Origin: Caulobacteraceae bacterium
GTDB lineage: Bacteria; Pseudomonadota; Alphaproteobacteria; Caulobacterales; Caulobacteraceae
NCBI GenBank assembly: GCA_947475735.1
Contig: CANJLQ010000015.1
Location: 1-64,000 of the forward strand
Direction: 5' to 3'
DNA: 64,000 bases
Under the pieces are notes generated by a model. The model did no database searches. It worked only from the letters and a program-made list of their open reading frames with translations, and was not told the origin of the DNA. The translations under genes were made by a program, and so were the position numbers. Below are positions 16,282 through 26,598 of the stretch, piece by piece (within the stretch, counting starts at the first letter, position 1; each line of letters starts with the position of its first letter).

Positions 16282-19200
16282 ATGAACGCCCACGTCCCCG
16301 CCTCGCTCATCCCTCTCACCCAGGACTGGGACACCCTGGATCACGGCAAGTTCGCCGACGAGCCCACGGTCGTGCGCGGCCTGCTCGCCGCCATGCCTCT
16401 GGACGCGGCCGCCCGGCCCGCCGTCGTGGCCGAGGCCGTCGCCCTGGTCGAGTACGCCCGCCGCAGCCAGAAGAAGCAGGGCGTGGTCGAGAGCTTCCTG
16501 CAGGAGTTCTCACTGGGCACCCGCGAGGGCCTGGCCCTGATGTGTCTCGCCGAGGCCCTGCTGCGGACGCCCGACGAGGAGACCCGCGATCGGCTGATCG
16601 CCGAGAAGATCGGCTCGGCCGACTGGGCCAGCCACCTCGGCCAATCCGACAGCCTGTTCGTCAACGCCTCCACCTGGGGCCTGATGCTGACGGGCAAGCT
16701 GGTGGACGCCGACGATCAGGCCAAGTCCGACCTGCCCGGCTTCCTCAAGCGCATCGCCGGGCGCCTCGGCGAGCCCGTCATCCGCCAGGCCGTGGCCACG
16801 GCGGTCAAGATCATGGGCGAGCAGTTCGTCGTGGGCCGCACCATCGAGGCGGCCCTGAAACGCGCCGACCGCGAGGGCTGGCTCTGCTCCTTCGACATGC
16901 TGGGCGAAGGCGCCCGCACCGAGGCCGACGCCGTCCGCTATGAAAAGATCTACGCCGACGCCATCACCGCCGTCGGCAAGACGGCGAAGGGTCAGGGGCC
17001 GGAAAGCGGCCACGGCGTCTCGGTCAAGCTGTCGGCCCTGTCGCCCCGCTATGAGGCGACGCAGGAAGCCCGCGTCTGGGCCGAGCTCTATCCCCGCGTC
17101 CTGCGGCTGGCGAGGATCGCAGCGGACGCCGACATCAACTTCACCATGGACGCGGAAGAGGCCGACCGCCTCGCCCTGTCGCTCAAGCTGCTGGACCGTC
17201 TGGCGCACGAGCCGTCCTTGGGCGACTGGAAGGGCCTCGGTCTCGCCGTCCAAGCCTATCAGAAGCGGGGTCCCGAGGTCATCGCCCGCGTCGCCGAGCT
17301 GGCCCGCGCGTCGGGTCGCCGCCTGATGGTCCGCCTGGTCAAGGGCGCCTACTGGGACACCGAGATCAAGCGCGCCCAGGTCTTCGGCCGCACCGACTAC
17401 CCGGTCTTCACGACCAAGGCGGCGACGGACCTGAACTACCTCGTCTGCGCCCGGGCCATGATCGAGGCCGCCCCGCACCTCTATTCCCAGTTCGCCACCC
17501 ACAACGCCCATTCGCTCGCCGCCGTCCATCGGATGGCGCGCGACAAGGGGGTGAAGATCGAGTTCCAGCGCCTGCACGGCATGGGCGAGGCCCTCTACGA
17601 CGCTGCGGCCGAGACGTTCGGCTCCGTGACGGTGCGGGCCTATGCCCCCGTCGGCGGGCACGAGGACCTGCTGCCCTATCTGGTGCGCCGCCTGCTGGAG
17701 AACGGGGCCAACTCCTCTTTCGTCCACGCCCTGCTGGACGAGCGGGTGCCGGCGTCCGCCGTCGCCGCCGACCCCATCGCCAGCGTCGAGGCCCATCCCG
17801 ACCGCCACGCCAAGATCCCCCCGCCCAAGGACATGTACATGGACCGCCAGAACTCGCTCGGCCGCGACTACTCCCAACGCGCCGACCGCGAGCGCCATGC
17901 GGCCGCCCTGGCCAAGGTCGACGCTGAGAAGCTGACGTCTGGTCCCCTGATCTTCGGCAAGCTGCTGGCGGGAACGAACGCCCAGCCGGTCACCAACCCG
18001 TTCGACACGACCCAGGTGCTGGGCCACGTTTCCGAAGCCACCGAGGCCGATCTGGACGCCGCCGTCGAAGCCGCCGCCCGCGCCCAGGTTGGCTGGGACC
18101 GCAAGGGCGGCGCGGGCCGGGCACCGGTCCTGCGCGCCATGGCCGATGCGCTGGAGGCCGACCTGGATCGCCTCGTCGCCCTGCTCAGCCGTGAGGCCGG
18201 CAAGACGCTGAACGACGGCGTCGCCGAGGTGCGCGAGGCCGCCGACTTCTGCCGCTATTATGCGGCTCTGGCCGAACGCGACTTCGGCGGACCGCAGACG
18301 CTGAAGGGGCCGGTGGGCGAGATCAACCAGCTGGTCCTGCACGGTCGGGGCGTCTTCGCCTGCATCAGCCCCTGGAACTTCCCGCTCGCCATCTTCACCG
18401 GCCAGATTGCCGCGGCGCTGGCCGCCGGCAACGCGGTGCTGGCCAAGCCCGCCGAACAGACGCCGCTGATCGCCGCCGAAGCCGTGCGGCTCTACATCAA
18501 GGCCGGGCTCGATCCCGACCTGCTGGCGCTCGTTCCCGGTCGCGGCGAGACGGTGGGCGCCAAGCTCGTGTCGCATCCCGGCATCGACGGCGTCGCCTTC
18601 ACCGGCGGCACGGATACGGCTACGGCCATCAACCGGTCGCTCGCCAATCGCCCCGGCCCGATCATTCCCTTCATCGCCGAGACGGGTGGTCTGAACGGCA
18701 TGTTCGTCGACACGACGGCGCTGAAGGAACAGGTGATCGACGATGTCATCCTGTCGGCCTTCGGTTCGTCGGGTCAGCGCTGCTCGGCGCTGCGCCTGCT
18801 CTACGTCCCGCACGACGCCGCCGACGCCCTGATCGAAGGCCTGAAGGGCGCGCTGGCGGCTCAGGTCGTGGGCGATCCGTCTGATCCCGCCACCGACATC
18901 GGCCCCGTCATCGACGCCGACGCCAAGGCGGCTCTGGAGGCCCACCTGAAGCGCCTCCAGGGCGACGCCAAGGTCATCGCCCGCGCCCAGCTTCCCGCCG
19001 GATCGGACAAGGGCCACCTCTTCGCCCCCACCATCGCCGAGGTGCCGACCCCGGATTATCTGGAGCGCGAGGTCTTCGGCCCCATCCTCCACGTCTGCCG
19101 GTACGAGCCGTCCAGGCTCAAGGAAACGGCGGCGAAACTGGCCGCGCGCGGCTATGGCCTGACGCTGGGCGTCCACTCCCGCATCGAGGCCTTCGCCGAG

Positions 19201-19413
19201 GAGGTCGCCCGCCTCGTCCCCGCCGGCAACGTCTACATCAACCGCTCGATCATCGGCGCGGTCGTCGGCGTCCAGCCCTTCGGCGGCGAGGGCCTTTCGG
19301 GCACCGGCCCCAAGGCGGGCGGTCCCTATAGCCTGATCCGCTATGCGTCGGAAAAGGCCATCTCGAACAACATCTCCGCCCAGGGCGGCGACCCGGCCCT
19401 GCTGAACCTTTGA
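16282..19413 (+). CDS. putA: Bifunctional proline dehydrogenase / P5C dehydrogenase PutA
   Basis: This 1043-aa enzyme oxidises proline to glutamate in two steps, feeding electrons to quinones through FAD and then reducing NAD+. The PRODH barrel covers about residues 70-480 (MVRLVKGAYWDTEIKRAQ, ATHNAHS, FQRLHGMGEAL, YAPVGGHEDLLPYLVRRLLENG). The P5C dehydrogenase part covers about 520-1030 (SPWNFPLAIFTGQ, catalytic Glu in AETGG near 800, catalytic Cys in GQRCSALR near 833, PFGGEGLSGTGPKAGG). It lacks an N-terminal ribbon-helix-helix domain, so it is a short PutA that does not repress its own gene. ATG 16282 begins the conserved sequence. Confidence 0.97.
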   Translation: MNAHVPASLIPLTQDWDTLDHGKFADEPTVVRGLLAAMPLDAAARPAVVAEAVALVEYARRSQKKQGVVESFLQEFSLGTREGLALMCLAEALLRTPDEETRDRLIAEKIGSADWASHLGQSDSLFVNASTWGLMLTGKLVDADDQAKSDLPGFLKRIAGRLGEPVIRQAVATAVKIMGEQFVVGRTIEAALKRADREGWLCSFDMLGEGARTEADAVRYEKIYADAITAVGKTAKGQGPESGHGVSVKLSALSPRYEATQEARVWAELYPRVLRLARIAADADINFTMDAEEADRLALSLKLLDRLAHEPSLGDWKGLGLAVQAYQKRGPEVIARVAELARASGRRLMVRLVKGAYWDTEIKRAQVFGRTDYPVFTTKAATDLNYLVCARAMIEAAPHLYSQFATHNAHSLAAVHRMARDKGVKIEFQRLHGMGEALYDAAAETFGSVTVRAYAPVGGHEDLLPYLVRRLLENGANSSFVHALLDERVPASAVAADPIASVEAHPDRHAKIPPPKDMYMDRQNSLGRDYSQRADRERHAAALAKVDAEKLTSGPLIFGKLLAGTNAQPVTNPFDTTQVLGHVSEATEADLDAAVEAAARAQVGWDRKGGAGRAPVLRAMADALEADLDRLVALLSREAGKTLNDGVAEVREAADFCRYYAALAERDFGGPQTLKGPVGEINQLVLHGRGVFACISPWNFPLAIFTGQIAAALAAGNAVLAKPAEQTPLIAAEAVRLYIKAGLDPDLLALVPGRGETVGAKLVSHPGIDGVAFTGGTDTATAINRSLANRPGPIIPFIAETGGLNGMFVDTTALKEQVIDDVILSAFGSSGQRCSALRLLYVPHDAADALIEGLKGALAAQVVGDPSDPATDIGPVIDADAKAALEAHLKRLQGDAKVIARAQLPAGSDKGHLFAPTIAEVPTPDYLEREVFGPILHVCRYEPSRLKETAAKLAARGYGLTLGVHSRIEAFAEEVARLVPAGNVYINRSIIGAVVGVQPFGGEGLSGTGPKAGGPYSLIRYASEKAISNNISAQGGDPALLNL

Positions 19414-19433
19414 CACCGACCCATCACCCACGC

Positions 19434-19566
19434 CGTCATCCTCGGACTTGATCCGAGGATCGGACACAGGGCGAAGTGGTCCGGCGGCGCGGGGCACGAT
19501 CGCGGGGCCGTTTCCACTTTCGGAGCCGCTGAAAATCCGATCCTCGGATCAAGTCCGAGGATGACG
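19434..19566. repeat. Inverted-repeat element type D, copy 1
   Basis: Two perfectly complementary 31-base arms (19434-19464 and 19536-19566) surround a 71-base centre. Each arm begins CGTCATCCTCGGACTTGATC and itself contains a hairpin CCTCGGA-CTTGA-TCCGAGG. It sits between the convergent putA and proA genes and could serve as a two-way terminator. Other copies are at 30325 and 38909. Confidence 0.92.
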
Positions 19567-19586
19567 GAGGGAATGGAGAGACCGCC

Positions 19587-20846
19587 TCAGGGCCGGATCT
19601 GGCCGGTGCCGGTGACGACATATTTGTAGCTGGTCAGCTGCTCGGCCCCGACCGGACCCCGCGCATGCAGCCGGGAGGTGGAGATGCCGATCTCTCCGCC
19701 GAAGCCGAACTCGCCCCCGTCGGCGAACTGGGTCGAGGCGTTCCACAGTACGATCGAGGCGTCGACCACGGCCTGGAAGGCGGCGGCGGCATAGGCGTCC
19801 TGGGCCACGATCGCCTCGGTGTGGCCCGAGCCATAGCGGTCGATATGGGCCACCGCCGCGTCCAGCCCATCCACCACGGCCACCGAAATGATGGGGGCCA
19901 GATACTCCGTCGACCAGTCCGCCTCCTCGGCCACCCCCATGCCGGGGACCAGGGCGCGGGCGGCCGCGTCGCCCCGCAGCTCGCAGCCCGCCGCCCTCAG
20001 CGCCTCGGCCACCGGCGGCAGCAGGCGCTCGGCGGCCTCGCGATCGACCAGCAAGGTCTCGGTCGCCCCGCAGACGGACACCCGCCGCATCTTGGCGTTG
20101 ACGGCCAGATCGACCGCCATGCCGACGTCGGCCGAGGCGTGCAGATAGGTGTGGTTGACCCCCTCCAGGTGCCCCAGCACAGGCACCCGCGCCTCGGCCT
20201 GCACCCGTTCCACCAGGCTTCGCCCGCCGCGCGGGATCAGCAGGTCAATGGCGCCGCCCAGCCCCGTCAGCAGGGCCCCGACGGCGGCCCGGTCCGGCGT
20301 CTGGACCAGCTGCACCGCCTGGCCCGGCAGGCCCGCCGCCGCCAGCCCCTCGACCACCGCGCCGTGGATGGCGAGCGCGCTGTCGAGACAGTCGGACCCC
20401 GACCTGAGGATGGCTGCGTTGCCCGAGCGGATGCACAGGGCCGCCGCGTCGGCTGTCACATTAGGCCGGCTCTCATAGATGATGGCCAGCACCCCCAGGG
20501 GCGTGCGCACCCGGCTGAAGGCCAGGCCGTTCGGACGGGTCCAGCTCGCCGTCGCCTGGCCCAGGGGGTCCGGGAAGGCCGCGACCTCGTCCACCGCCCC
20601 GGCCATGGCCGCGACCCGGGCCGGCGTCACGGCCAGGCGGTCGATCAGGGCCTCGGTGACCCCCTTGGCCCGGGCGCGGTCCACGTCTACGGCGTTGGCT
20701 TCGAGGATCGGCTGGGTGCGGTCGCGCAGCGCCTCGGCCATCGCCGACAGAGCCGCCGACCGGGTCGCGGCCGTCGCCGTGCGCAACGCCTCGGCCCCCC
20801 CGCGGGCCCTGCGGCCCATCTCCTGCATCGTCTGTTCAAGCGTCAT
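19587..20846 (-). CDS. proA: Glutamate-5-semialdehyde dehydrogenase (gamma-glutamyl phosphate reductase)
   Basis: This 419-aa enzyme catalyses the second step of proline synthesis, NADPH reduction of gamma-glutamyl phosphate to glutamate semialdehyde. It shows [28 protein letters not shown] and the catalytic cysteine in [11 protein letters not shown] near residue 258. Its ATG overlaps the proB stop (ATGA at 20843-20846), so proB and proA are translated together. It faces putA across a type D repeat. Confidence 0.97.
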   Translation of the reverse strand: MTLEQTMQEMGRRARGGAEALRTATAATRSAALSAMAEALRDRTQPILEANAVDVDRARAKGVTEALIDRLAVTPARVAAMAGAVDEVAAFPDPLGQATASWTRPNGLAFSRVRTPLGVLAIIYESRPNVTADAAALCIRSGNAAILRSGSDCLDSALAIHGAVVEGLAAAGLPGQAVQLVQTPDRAAVGALLTGLGGAIDLLIPRGGRSLVERVQAEARVPVLGHLEGVNHTYLHASADVGMAVDLAVNAKMRRVSVCGATETLLVDREAAERLLPPVAEALRAAGCELRGDAAARALVPGMGVAEEADWSTEYLAPIISVAVVDGLDAAVAHIDRYGSGHTEAIVAQDAYAAAAFQAVVDASIVLWNASTQFADGGEFGFGGEIGISTSRLHARGPVGAEQLTSYKYVVTGTGQIRP

Positions 20847-21982
20847 GGGTTCAGCACCAGGTCGTCGCGGTGAATGGCCACGCCGGGGCCCTTATAGCCG
20901 ACGATGGCCTCGATCTCACCAGAGTGGCGCCCCCGGATCCGCTCCATCTCCTCGGCGGCATAGGCGGCCAGGCCGACGCCCAGCGCCTGGCCGGCCTCGC
21001 CGGTCACCCGCACGCAGTCGCCCCGGTCGAACCGCCCCTCGACGCCCCGGACGCCCGAGGCCAGCAGGCTTCGTCCAGACCCCAGGGCCTCAGCCGCGCC
21101 CTTGTCGATGGTCAGGGATCCGGCCGGTTCCAGACTGCCCGCGATCCAGGCCTTGTAGGCCGCCATGGGCGTCGCCGGCGCCGTGATCAGGGTCGCCTTG
21201 GCCCCCGCCGACACCGCCGCCAGCGGCCGGTGAACCAGACCGGACACGATCAGGGTCGCGCACCCGGCCGAACGGGCGATCCGGGCCGCCTCCAGCTTGG
21301 TCGCCATGCCGCCGGTCCCGACGTCGGCCTCGGCGTTCGCCCCGCCCGCCATGGCGAGGATGTCGGGCGTCAGGCTCTCGATCAGGGGCAGGTGGCTGGC
21401 GTCCGGGTTGCGGCGGGGATCGTCCGTGTAGAGACCGTCGACGTCGGACAACAGGATCAGCAGCTCCGCCCGCGCCAGCTGGGCCGTGCGCGCCGCCAGC
21501 CGGTCGTTGTCGCCATAGCGGATCTCTTCAGTGGCGACGGTGTCGTTCTCGTTGACCACGGGCACCGCGCCGAGGGTCAGCAGGGCCTCGACCGTCGCCC
21601 GGGCGTTCAGCCAGCGCCGCCGCCGCTCGGTATCGTCACGGGTCAGCAGGATCTGGGCGGGCGTCATGCCCAGGGGCGACAGGGCCTGATCCCAGGCCTG
21701 CATCAACAGGGACTGACCGACGGCGGCGGCGGCCTGTTTCTCGTCCAGCCGGGCGTTCTTCTCCAGCCCCAGACGCCCCCGCCCCAGGGCGATCGCGCCC
21801 GACGAGACCACGATCACATGACGCCCACCCGCGCGCAGGCTGGCGATGTCCTCGGCGAGGGACGCCATCCACGACAAGGCCGGGCCCCGGCTGTCGGGCT
21901 CGACGACCAAGGACGAGCCGACCTTGACCACCAGGCGACGGGCGGATTTCAGAGCATCGGCGGCGGCGGCAGGCGAGGTCAC
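20843..21982 (-). CDS. proB: Glutamate 5-kinase
   Basis: This 379-aa protein phosphorylates glutamate as the first, usually proline-inhibited, step of proline synthesis. The N-terminal amino-acid kinase domain carries [44 protein letters not shown] and [11 protein letters not shown]. The C-terminal 100 residues (from about 285) form a PUA domain ([20 protein letters not shown]). GTG 21982 is the likely start. In several relatives obg precedes proB; here the upstream gene is a metallopeptidase. Confidence 0.96.
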   Translation of the reverse strand: MTSPAAAADALKSARRLVVKVGSSLVVEPDSRGPALSWMASLAEDIASLRAGGRHVIVVSSGAIALGRGRLGLEKNARLDEKQAAAAVGQSLLMQAWDQALSPLGMTPAQILLTRDDTERRRRWLNARATVEALLTLGAVPVVNENDTVATEEIRYGDNDRLAARTAQLARAELLILLSDVDGLYTDDPRRNPDASHLPLIESLTPDILAMAGGANAEADVGTGGMATKLEAARIARSAGCATLIVSGLVHRPLAAVSAGAKATLITAPATPMAAYKAWIAGSLEPAGSLTIDKGAAEALGSGRSLLASGVRGVEGRFDRGDCVRVTGEAGQALGVGLAAYAAEEMERIRGRHSGEIEAIVGYKGPGVAIHRDDLVLNP

Positions 21983-22053
21983 GCCCGGACTGTGGCGCTT
22001 CTCTTGCGGTGCAACAAGAGCGGACGAATCTCCCCGTCCCGCCAAGGCGAGCC

Positions 22054-22908
22054 CTAAAGCCCGCGGAAGGTGTCGCAGGCCGCCGGGTCGCCGGACTGGT
22101 AGCCGCGCTGGAGCCATTCCATGCGCTGGGCCGAGGAGCCGTGGGTGAAGCTTTCGGGGTTCACGCCTCGGCCCGAGTTGCGCTGCAGGGCGTCGTCGCC
22201 GATGGCCGAGGCCGTGCGCAGGCCTTCCTCCAGATCGCCCGGCTCCAGCGCCACCTCTCCGCCCGAGACAGCCGCGGCGTTGGCGGCCCAGACCCCGGCG
22301 TAGCAGTCGGCCTGGAGCTCCAGCGCCACGGAATAGCGATTGCCCTCGGCCTCGGACGAAGCCCGCTGCTGAGCGGCCCGGACCTGTTCTGAGGCGCCGG
22401 TCAGGGTCTGGATGTGATGGCCGACCTCGTGGGCCAGGACATAGGCGCGGGCGAAGTCGGCACCGGAGGCCCCCAGCCGCGTCTCCATCTCCTGCCAGAA
22501 GCTGAGGTCCAGATAGACCTGGCGATCGGCCGGGCAATAGAAGGGCCCGAACGCCGCCTGGCCATAGCCGCAGCCGGTGTTGGTGCCTTGTTCGTACAGC
22601 ACGATGTTGGCCGGCGGCTGATAGCCGTCCAGCTTCTGGGCCCAGACGTCGTTGATGTTGCGACCCACCACGTCGACGAACAGGCCGGCCTGATCCTCGG
22701 GCGTGCCCTCGCGGCCCTCCTGAGCAGCACCACCGGCGGCCCCGAACTGGCTGGCGACCTGGGTCGTCGTGGATGGATCGATGCCGAAGACGAAATAGCC
22801 GATGAGCGCCAACACCGCGACGCCGATGCCGCCGCCGGCCACCGCTCCGCCTCCCATGCCGCGCCGGTCCTCGACCCCGCCGCCCCTGCGTCCACCCTGC
22901 CAGCGCAT
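22054..22908 (-). CDS. ypfJ: YpfJ-type neutral zinc metallopeptidase
   Basis: A 284-aa protein with a Gly/Arg-rich N-terminus ([17 protein letters not shown]), one transmembrane segment (about residues 27-43) and a zinc peptidase domain with AHEVGHHIQ near residue 160 and a downstream [12 protein letters not shown] segment giving the third ligand. The family (Zn_peptidase, PF04228) is widespread, membrane-anchored and of unknown substrate. The C-terminal [23 protein letters not shown] block is typical. Confidence 0.92.
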   Translation of the reverse strand: MRWQGGRRGGGVEDRRGMGGGAVAGGGIGVAVLALIGYFVFGIDPSTTTQVASQFGAAGGAAQEGREGTPEDQAGLFVDVVGRNINDVWAQKLDGYQPPANIVLYEQGTNTGCGYGQAAFGPFYCPADRQVYLDLSFWQEMETRLGASGADFARAYVLAHEVGHHIQTLTGASEQVRAAQQRASSEAEGNRYSVALELQADCYAGVWAANAAAVSGGEVALEPGDLEEGLRTASAIGDDALQRNSGRGVNPESFTHGSSAQRMEWLQRGYQSGDPAACDTFRGL

Positions 22909-22971
22909 GCCGATCTCCCCTGCCCTCTGATCCCAAGCTATGCCGGAACGCGGGTGGGGGGAAAGGGATGC

Positions 22972-23319
22972 TTAGCGCGGGCCGCGATCCAGCCAGTTGT
23001 CGATCTGGCCCACGCCGTTCGACACCGCCTCGCGCCGCTGGGTCGCGCCGGCGACCGAGGGCGTGCCTGAGGTCTGCGGCAGCGGCTGGACATAGGGGAT
23101 ATAGGGTTCGGGCTGGCGGGCGGCCTCGACTTCCAGCCGCGTCAGGCGGCTGTTGAGCGCCTGCTGGCGGGCGAAGGCGGCCTGTTCGGCGGAACGCAGG
23201 CGCTGCTGCTCGATGCGGTATCGCTGTAGCTCACCCTGCGACACGCCCGGGCCCATCCAGGTCTGGGCGGTGGCCGGACTGGTGGTGGCGAGGAGGATCA
23301 GGATGAAAGCGGCGCTCAT
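22972..23319 (-). CDS. Secreted hypothetical protein, 115 aa
   Basis: It has a short signal peptide ([16 protein letters not shown]) and a mature part with a helical, Gln/Arg-rich stretch ([23 protein letters not shown]...[10 protein letters not shown]) that could form a coiled coil, then a Pro-rich segment and an end [16 protein letters not shown]. No family recognised. The start MSAAF at 23319 was chosen because it begins the signal peptide. Confidence 0.7.
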   Translation of the reverse strand: MSAAFILILLATTSPATAQTWMGPGVSQGELQRYRIEQQRLRSAEQAAFARQQALNSRLTRLEVEAARQPEPYIPYVQPLPQTSGTPSVAGATQRREAVSNGVGQIDNWLDRGPR

Positions 23320-23387
23320 GGGAAGAACATGGCCCCGGCATCGCTCCGGGCCAAGCGTCGCCGGTCTCACGCCTGCGCGAGCCCCGG

Positions 23388-24038
23388 TCATGGCAGGGCC
23401 CAGACCGAGGTGCGCTTGATCTCGAAATCCTCCAGTTCGCGCGTGGTCGGCACCCGGTACTCGGCCAGGAAGGTCAGGCCGTCGCGAGGGAAGTAGGTCC
23501 GGTGCGGATCGCCGATCAGGACGCGCGTGCCGTTCGCCCGGGCGCGGGCCAACCAGTCGAGAACGCGCCCGGCCATCGGCTGTTCGTAGCAGACGTCGCC
23601 GGCGCAGATGACGTCGACCGGGGGCGGCGGGCCGTCCAGCAGGTCGACGTCGGTGAAGGCGATCTCCACCCCGTTCGCTTCGCCGTTCAGGGCCACGGCG
23701 GCGGCGCAGAAGGGGTCGATGTCGGCGCAGAGGACGTGGGTCGCGCCGGCCTTCATGGCCGCGATGCCGACGAGGCCCGATCCCGCCGCGAAGTCCAGGA
23801 CGCGCTTGCCCGCCACCTCGGCCGGATGATCCAGCAGCCAGCGCGCCAGGGCCTGTCCGCCCGCCCAGGCGAAGGCCCAGAAGGGCGGCGGCAGGCCCAG
23901 TTCGCCCAGCTCATCCTCCGTCAGCCGCCAGATCGACGTGACCTCGTCGGCCAGCCACAGGGTGATCTCCGGCGCATGGGGCACGGTCTGGGGCCGGGTG
24001 TTAGCCCGGATGAAGGCGGTCGGGTCGGGGATGGGCAC
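23388..24038 (-). CDS. Class I SAM-dependent methyltransferase (ETFB-lysine-methyltransferase-like)
   Basis: A 216-aa protein with the SAM-binding motif VLDFAAGSGLVGIAAMKAGA near residues 82-100 and the acidic loop ADIDPFC after it. PPPFWAFAWAGGQALARWLLDHP ahead of motif I and GDVCYEQPM after it match the protein-methyltransferase group that includes ETFB lysine methyltransferase and nicotinamide-N-methyltransferase-like proteins. A protein substrate is likely, but which one cannot be read from the sequence. Three GTGCAC words lie just upstream. Confidence 0.85.
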   Translation of the reverse strand: MPIPDPTAFIRANTRPQTVPHAPEITLWLADEVTSIWRLTEDELGELGLPPPFWAFAWAGGQALARWLLDHPAEVAGKRVLDFAAGSGLVGIAAMKAGATHVLCADIDPFCAAAVALNGEANGVEIAFTDVDLLDGPPPPVDVICAGDVCYEQPMAGRVLDWLARARANGTRVLIGDPHRTYFPRDGLTFLAEYRVPTTRELEDFEIKRTSVWALP

Positions 24039-24075
24039 GGCGGCGGTCTGGCTCCCGAGGTGCCGGAGGTGACAA

Positions 24076-24109
24076 GTGCACCAATTTTTTTACGGTGCAC
24101 ATCGTGCAC
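24076..24109. promoter_or_regulatory. Three GTGCAC palindromes upstream of the methyltransferase gene
   Basis: The self-complementary hexamer GTGCAC occurs at 24076-24081, 24095-24100 and 24104-24109. The first two extend to GTGCACC / GGTGCAC, a 7-base inverted repeat around an A/T-rich spacer that includes a T7 run (24084-24090). It lies 38-71 bases before the methyltransferase start. A regulator site is possible, but so is a hairpin at the end of an upstream transcript. Confidence 0.35.
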
Positions 24110-24204
24110 ATTTGGCCCGTCAAAAGCGGATCAAGAGACGCGCCACGACGAACCCCGACTTTAACCGGTCGATACGTCAGAGTCGGTCGTGGGGCCGATC
24201 GGGC

Positions 24205-25515
24205 CTAGAGCCAGGGCTCCAGCAGGGTCCGCACCTCGACCCTGGCCTTGAGCCGGCTGGCCAGAAGATAGACGCCCCCCAGCTTTCTCTGGACGAACAG
24301 GGTGTCGACCGGCGGGACGTGCCAGACACTGCGGTCCTGGGCGAAGACCATGCCCCGGTCGCGCAGCTTCGCCGTCACGGAGGTGTCGCCGAAATCGAAC
24401 GGCCCCTCCCCCCGGAACGGGGCCAGGGCGAGGTCGAACATGGCCTCCAGCTCGGCGTCGCGGGCCATGGCCCGGTCGTCGAAGAAGCCGATGGCCCGCG
24501 CCGCCGCGATCGCCGCCTGTCGGTCGTCGGCCAGAGCCGCCCGCATGAGGGCGCGGTAACCCTGGGCCAGCTCCGGCGGGATAGTCCGCGTCGCGCCGAA
24601 GTCCAGCAGCACCAGCCGACCGGCGGCATCGACGCGGTAGTTGGCGAAGTTGGGGTCGGTCTGCATCAGGCCGAACTCGAACAGCTCGCGCAGCAAGAGC
24701 CGGATCATCAGGGTCGCCATCCGGTCGCGCTCGGCCTGGGTCGCGGTCGTCATGGCCTCGACGGGTCCGCCCTCGACATAGTCCATGGCCAGGACGTCGG
24801 GGCGGGTCAGTTCGGCGCACAGGCCCGGCACGACGTGATCCGGATCGCCCGCCAGCAGCGCGCCGAAGCGCGCCAGATGCTGGGCCTCGCGGGCATAGTC
24901 GGCCTCCTCGTGCAGCTGGCGCTTGGCCTCGACCAGCAGGGGAGCGAGGTCGATCTCGCGCGGCAGGATGCCGGAGACGCGCATCAGGGTGGCGACGTTG
25001 TCGACGTCGCTGTCGATGCTGCGCCGGACGCCAGGGTACTGGACCTTGATCGCCAGGTCGCGGCCCTCTCGGGTCAGGGCGCGGTGGACCTGACCGATCG
25101 AGGCGGCCGCCACGGGGTCCATGTCGAACCGTTCGAACCGGTCGGGCCAGTCGCGGCCCCAGCGGCGGTTCAGCGCCGCCGTCAGCTGAACCGGCGGCAT
25201 GGGCCGAGCGTCGGACCTCAGCCGCGCCAGGATGTCCGACAGCTCGGGCGGCAGCAGTTCGCCCGCGTCCATCGACATCAGCTGGCCGACCTTCATCGCC
25301 GCGCCGCGCAACTGGGCCAGCTGCTCGGTGACGCGGATGGCGTTGGCCGGCGTCAGCAGCAGATCGCTGACGCTGGGCCGGCCGCCCCGTGCCATCTGCG
25401 TCGCGCCCTCGACCAGGACGTTGCCCGCGATGCCGGTCGCCATGCCGCCGAACCGCGCCAGCCGCGACAGGCGCCCGGTCGGAACGGACAGGCCGGGAGA
25501 GGTCGGGGTTCGCAT
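24205..25515 (-). CDS. ABC1/UbiB (AarF) family atypical kinase
   Basis: A 436-aa protein with the hallmark motifs of the ADCK/UbiB family: KVGQLMS (KxGQ, about residues 75-81), the Ala-rich loop AAASIGQVHRA replacing the P-loop, AIKVQYPGV, QTDPNFANYR and LLDFGATR (the DFG equivalent). The family supports ubiquinone synthesis or lipid transport through ATPase activity. Unlike classical UbiB it lacks obvious C-terminal transmembrane helices, so it fits the ABC1 subgroup of about 440 aa. ubiA lies 4 kb away but not in the same operon. Confidence 0.92.
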   Translation of the reverse strand: MRTPTSPGLSVPTGRLSRLARFGGMATGIAGNVLVEGATQMARGGRPSVSDLLLTPANAIRVTEQLAQLRGAAMKVGQLMSMDAGELLPPELSDILARLRSDARPMPPVQLTAALNRRWGRDWPDRFERFDMDPVAAASIGQVHRALTREGRDLAIKVQYPGVRRSIDSDVDNVATLMRVSGILPREIDLAPLLVEAKRQLHEEADYAREAQHLARFGALLAGDPDHVVPGLCAELTRPDVLAMDYVEGGPVEAMTTATQAERDRMATLMIRLLLRELFEFGLMQTDPNFANYRVDAAGRLVLLDFGATRTIPPELAQGYRALMRAALADDRQAAIAAARAIGFFDDRAMARDAELEAMFDLALAPFRGEGPFDFGDTSVTAKLRDRGMVFAQDRSVWHVPPVDTLFVQRKLGGVYLLASRLKARVEVRTLLEPWL

Positions 25516-25602
25516 ACCTCAGACGTGGGCCCTGAGGCCCGTCGGCGGAATGCGACATGGCGTAGCCGCGACAACAGAGGCGCGCGGATCTGGCGAGGCC
25601 GG

Positions 25603-26550
25603 TCAGGCGCTCCGGGACGCCGCCCGCCTCAGCACCTCGATATAGCCGTTCGCCACCTCCATCCGCTGTCCCGGCTCAGTGGCGCGGATGGCCCGATGCA
25701 GCCGGGGCAGGTTCCAGCACGGCACGTGCATGAACAGGTGGTGCTCGGCGTGGAAGTTGACCCAGTAGGGGGCGATGAAGGCCCGCTCCCACCCCGACGC
25801 CCGGGTGGTGCGGGCCGCACGAAAGGCGTCGTCGGCCGAGCCCTCGACACAGGCGTGTTCGGCGATGTTCCGCAGCCGCGTGACCAGCGGGAACCAGGTC
25901 GCCATGGGCAGGAACCAGAGCGCGAAGAAGGCCCACCACACGCCGAGCAGACTCAACATCGCCAGCAGACCCGCGTTGAAGATCAGAAATGCCGCGACCG
26001 ACCGGCCGGTGACGACGGCGTCGTAGTCGTGAGCCTCATCGCCCCGGCCGGAGCGACCGCGCAGGGCGGCGAGCGGCAGCAGGACCCGCTGCTTGAAGAA
26101 GGTCTGACCGGTCAGGTCGCGGAACATCTTGCGCCGCAGTGACGCCCGGCTGACCGGAAACGGGGCCGACAGCATCACGTCCGGGTCTTCCGGCTGCTGG
26201 GCGAAGCGGTGGTGGGCGAGGTGGTAGGGGCGATAGGCGTCGAGCGAGGCCCCGACCGGCACGGCGCACAGCCAGTGGCCCAGAAAGCCGTTGAGCCTCA
26301 GATTTCGCGACAGGCCGCCGTGCGCGGCCTCATGCATCAGGATGGCGAGGCCCAGCTGGCGCGTGCCGATCACCATGACGCAGACCGGGATCAGGATCGG
26401 CTGCCAGACGCCGGCCGCGATCGCGAGCGCGATGACGCCCCAGCAGTGGACGACCAGCAGCGGCCCCTTCCACGCCGGGCGCGACTGGAACGGCGTCCAG
26501 GCTTCGGCAGTGAAGATGTCGGACGGCGAAATGCGGGGCGCGGAGGGCAT
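25603..26550 (-). CDS. Membrane fatty acid desaturase family protein
   Basis: A 315-aa membrane protein with three histidine boxes: HEAAH (about residue 72), HLAHH (about 112) and HAEHH (about 264), spaced by four hydrophobic segments. This is the di-iron layout of membrane desaturases/hydroxylases. The substrate (acyl lipid, carotenoid or similar) cannot be told from sequence. ATG 26550 begins the conserved part. About 110 bases separate it from the divergent membrane protein gene with palindromic operator-like sites. Confidence 0.88.
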   Translation of the reverse strand: MPSAPRISPSDIFTAEAWTPFQSRPAWKGPLLVVHCWGVIALAIAAGVWQPILIPVCVMVIGTRQLGLAILMHEAAHGGLSRNLRLNGFLGHWLCAVPVGASLDAYRPYHLAHHRFAQQPEDPDVMLSAPFPVSRASLRRKMFRDLTGQTFFKQRVLLPLAALRGRSGRGDEAHDYDAVVTGRSVAAFLIFNAGLLAMLSLLGVWWAFFALWFLPMATWFPLVTRLRNIAEHACVEGSADDAFRAARTTRASGWERAFIAPYWVNFHAEHHLFMHVPCWNLPRLHRAIRATEPGQRMEVANGYIEVLRRAASRSA

Positions 26551-26598
26551 GCACGGGAGGATAGCCCCGCCCCGCATCGAAATCGACCGGTACCGGAT

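Noticed and set aside
16510..19497. 995-codon open frame antisense to putA
   Set aside because: It mirrors putA codon by codon in GC-rich DNA, has no recognisable domains (Gly/Val/Asp/Arg-rich), and putA is certain.
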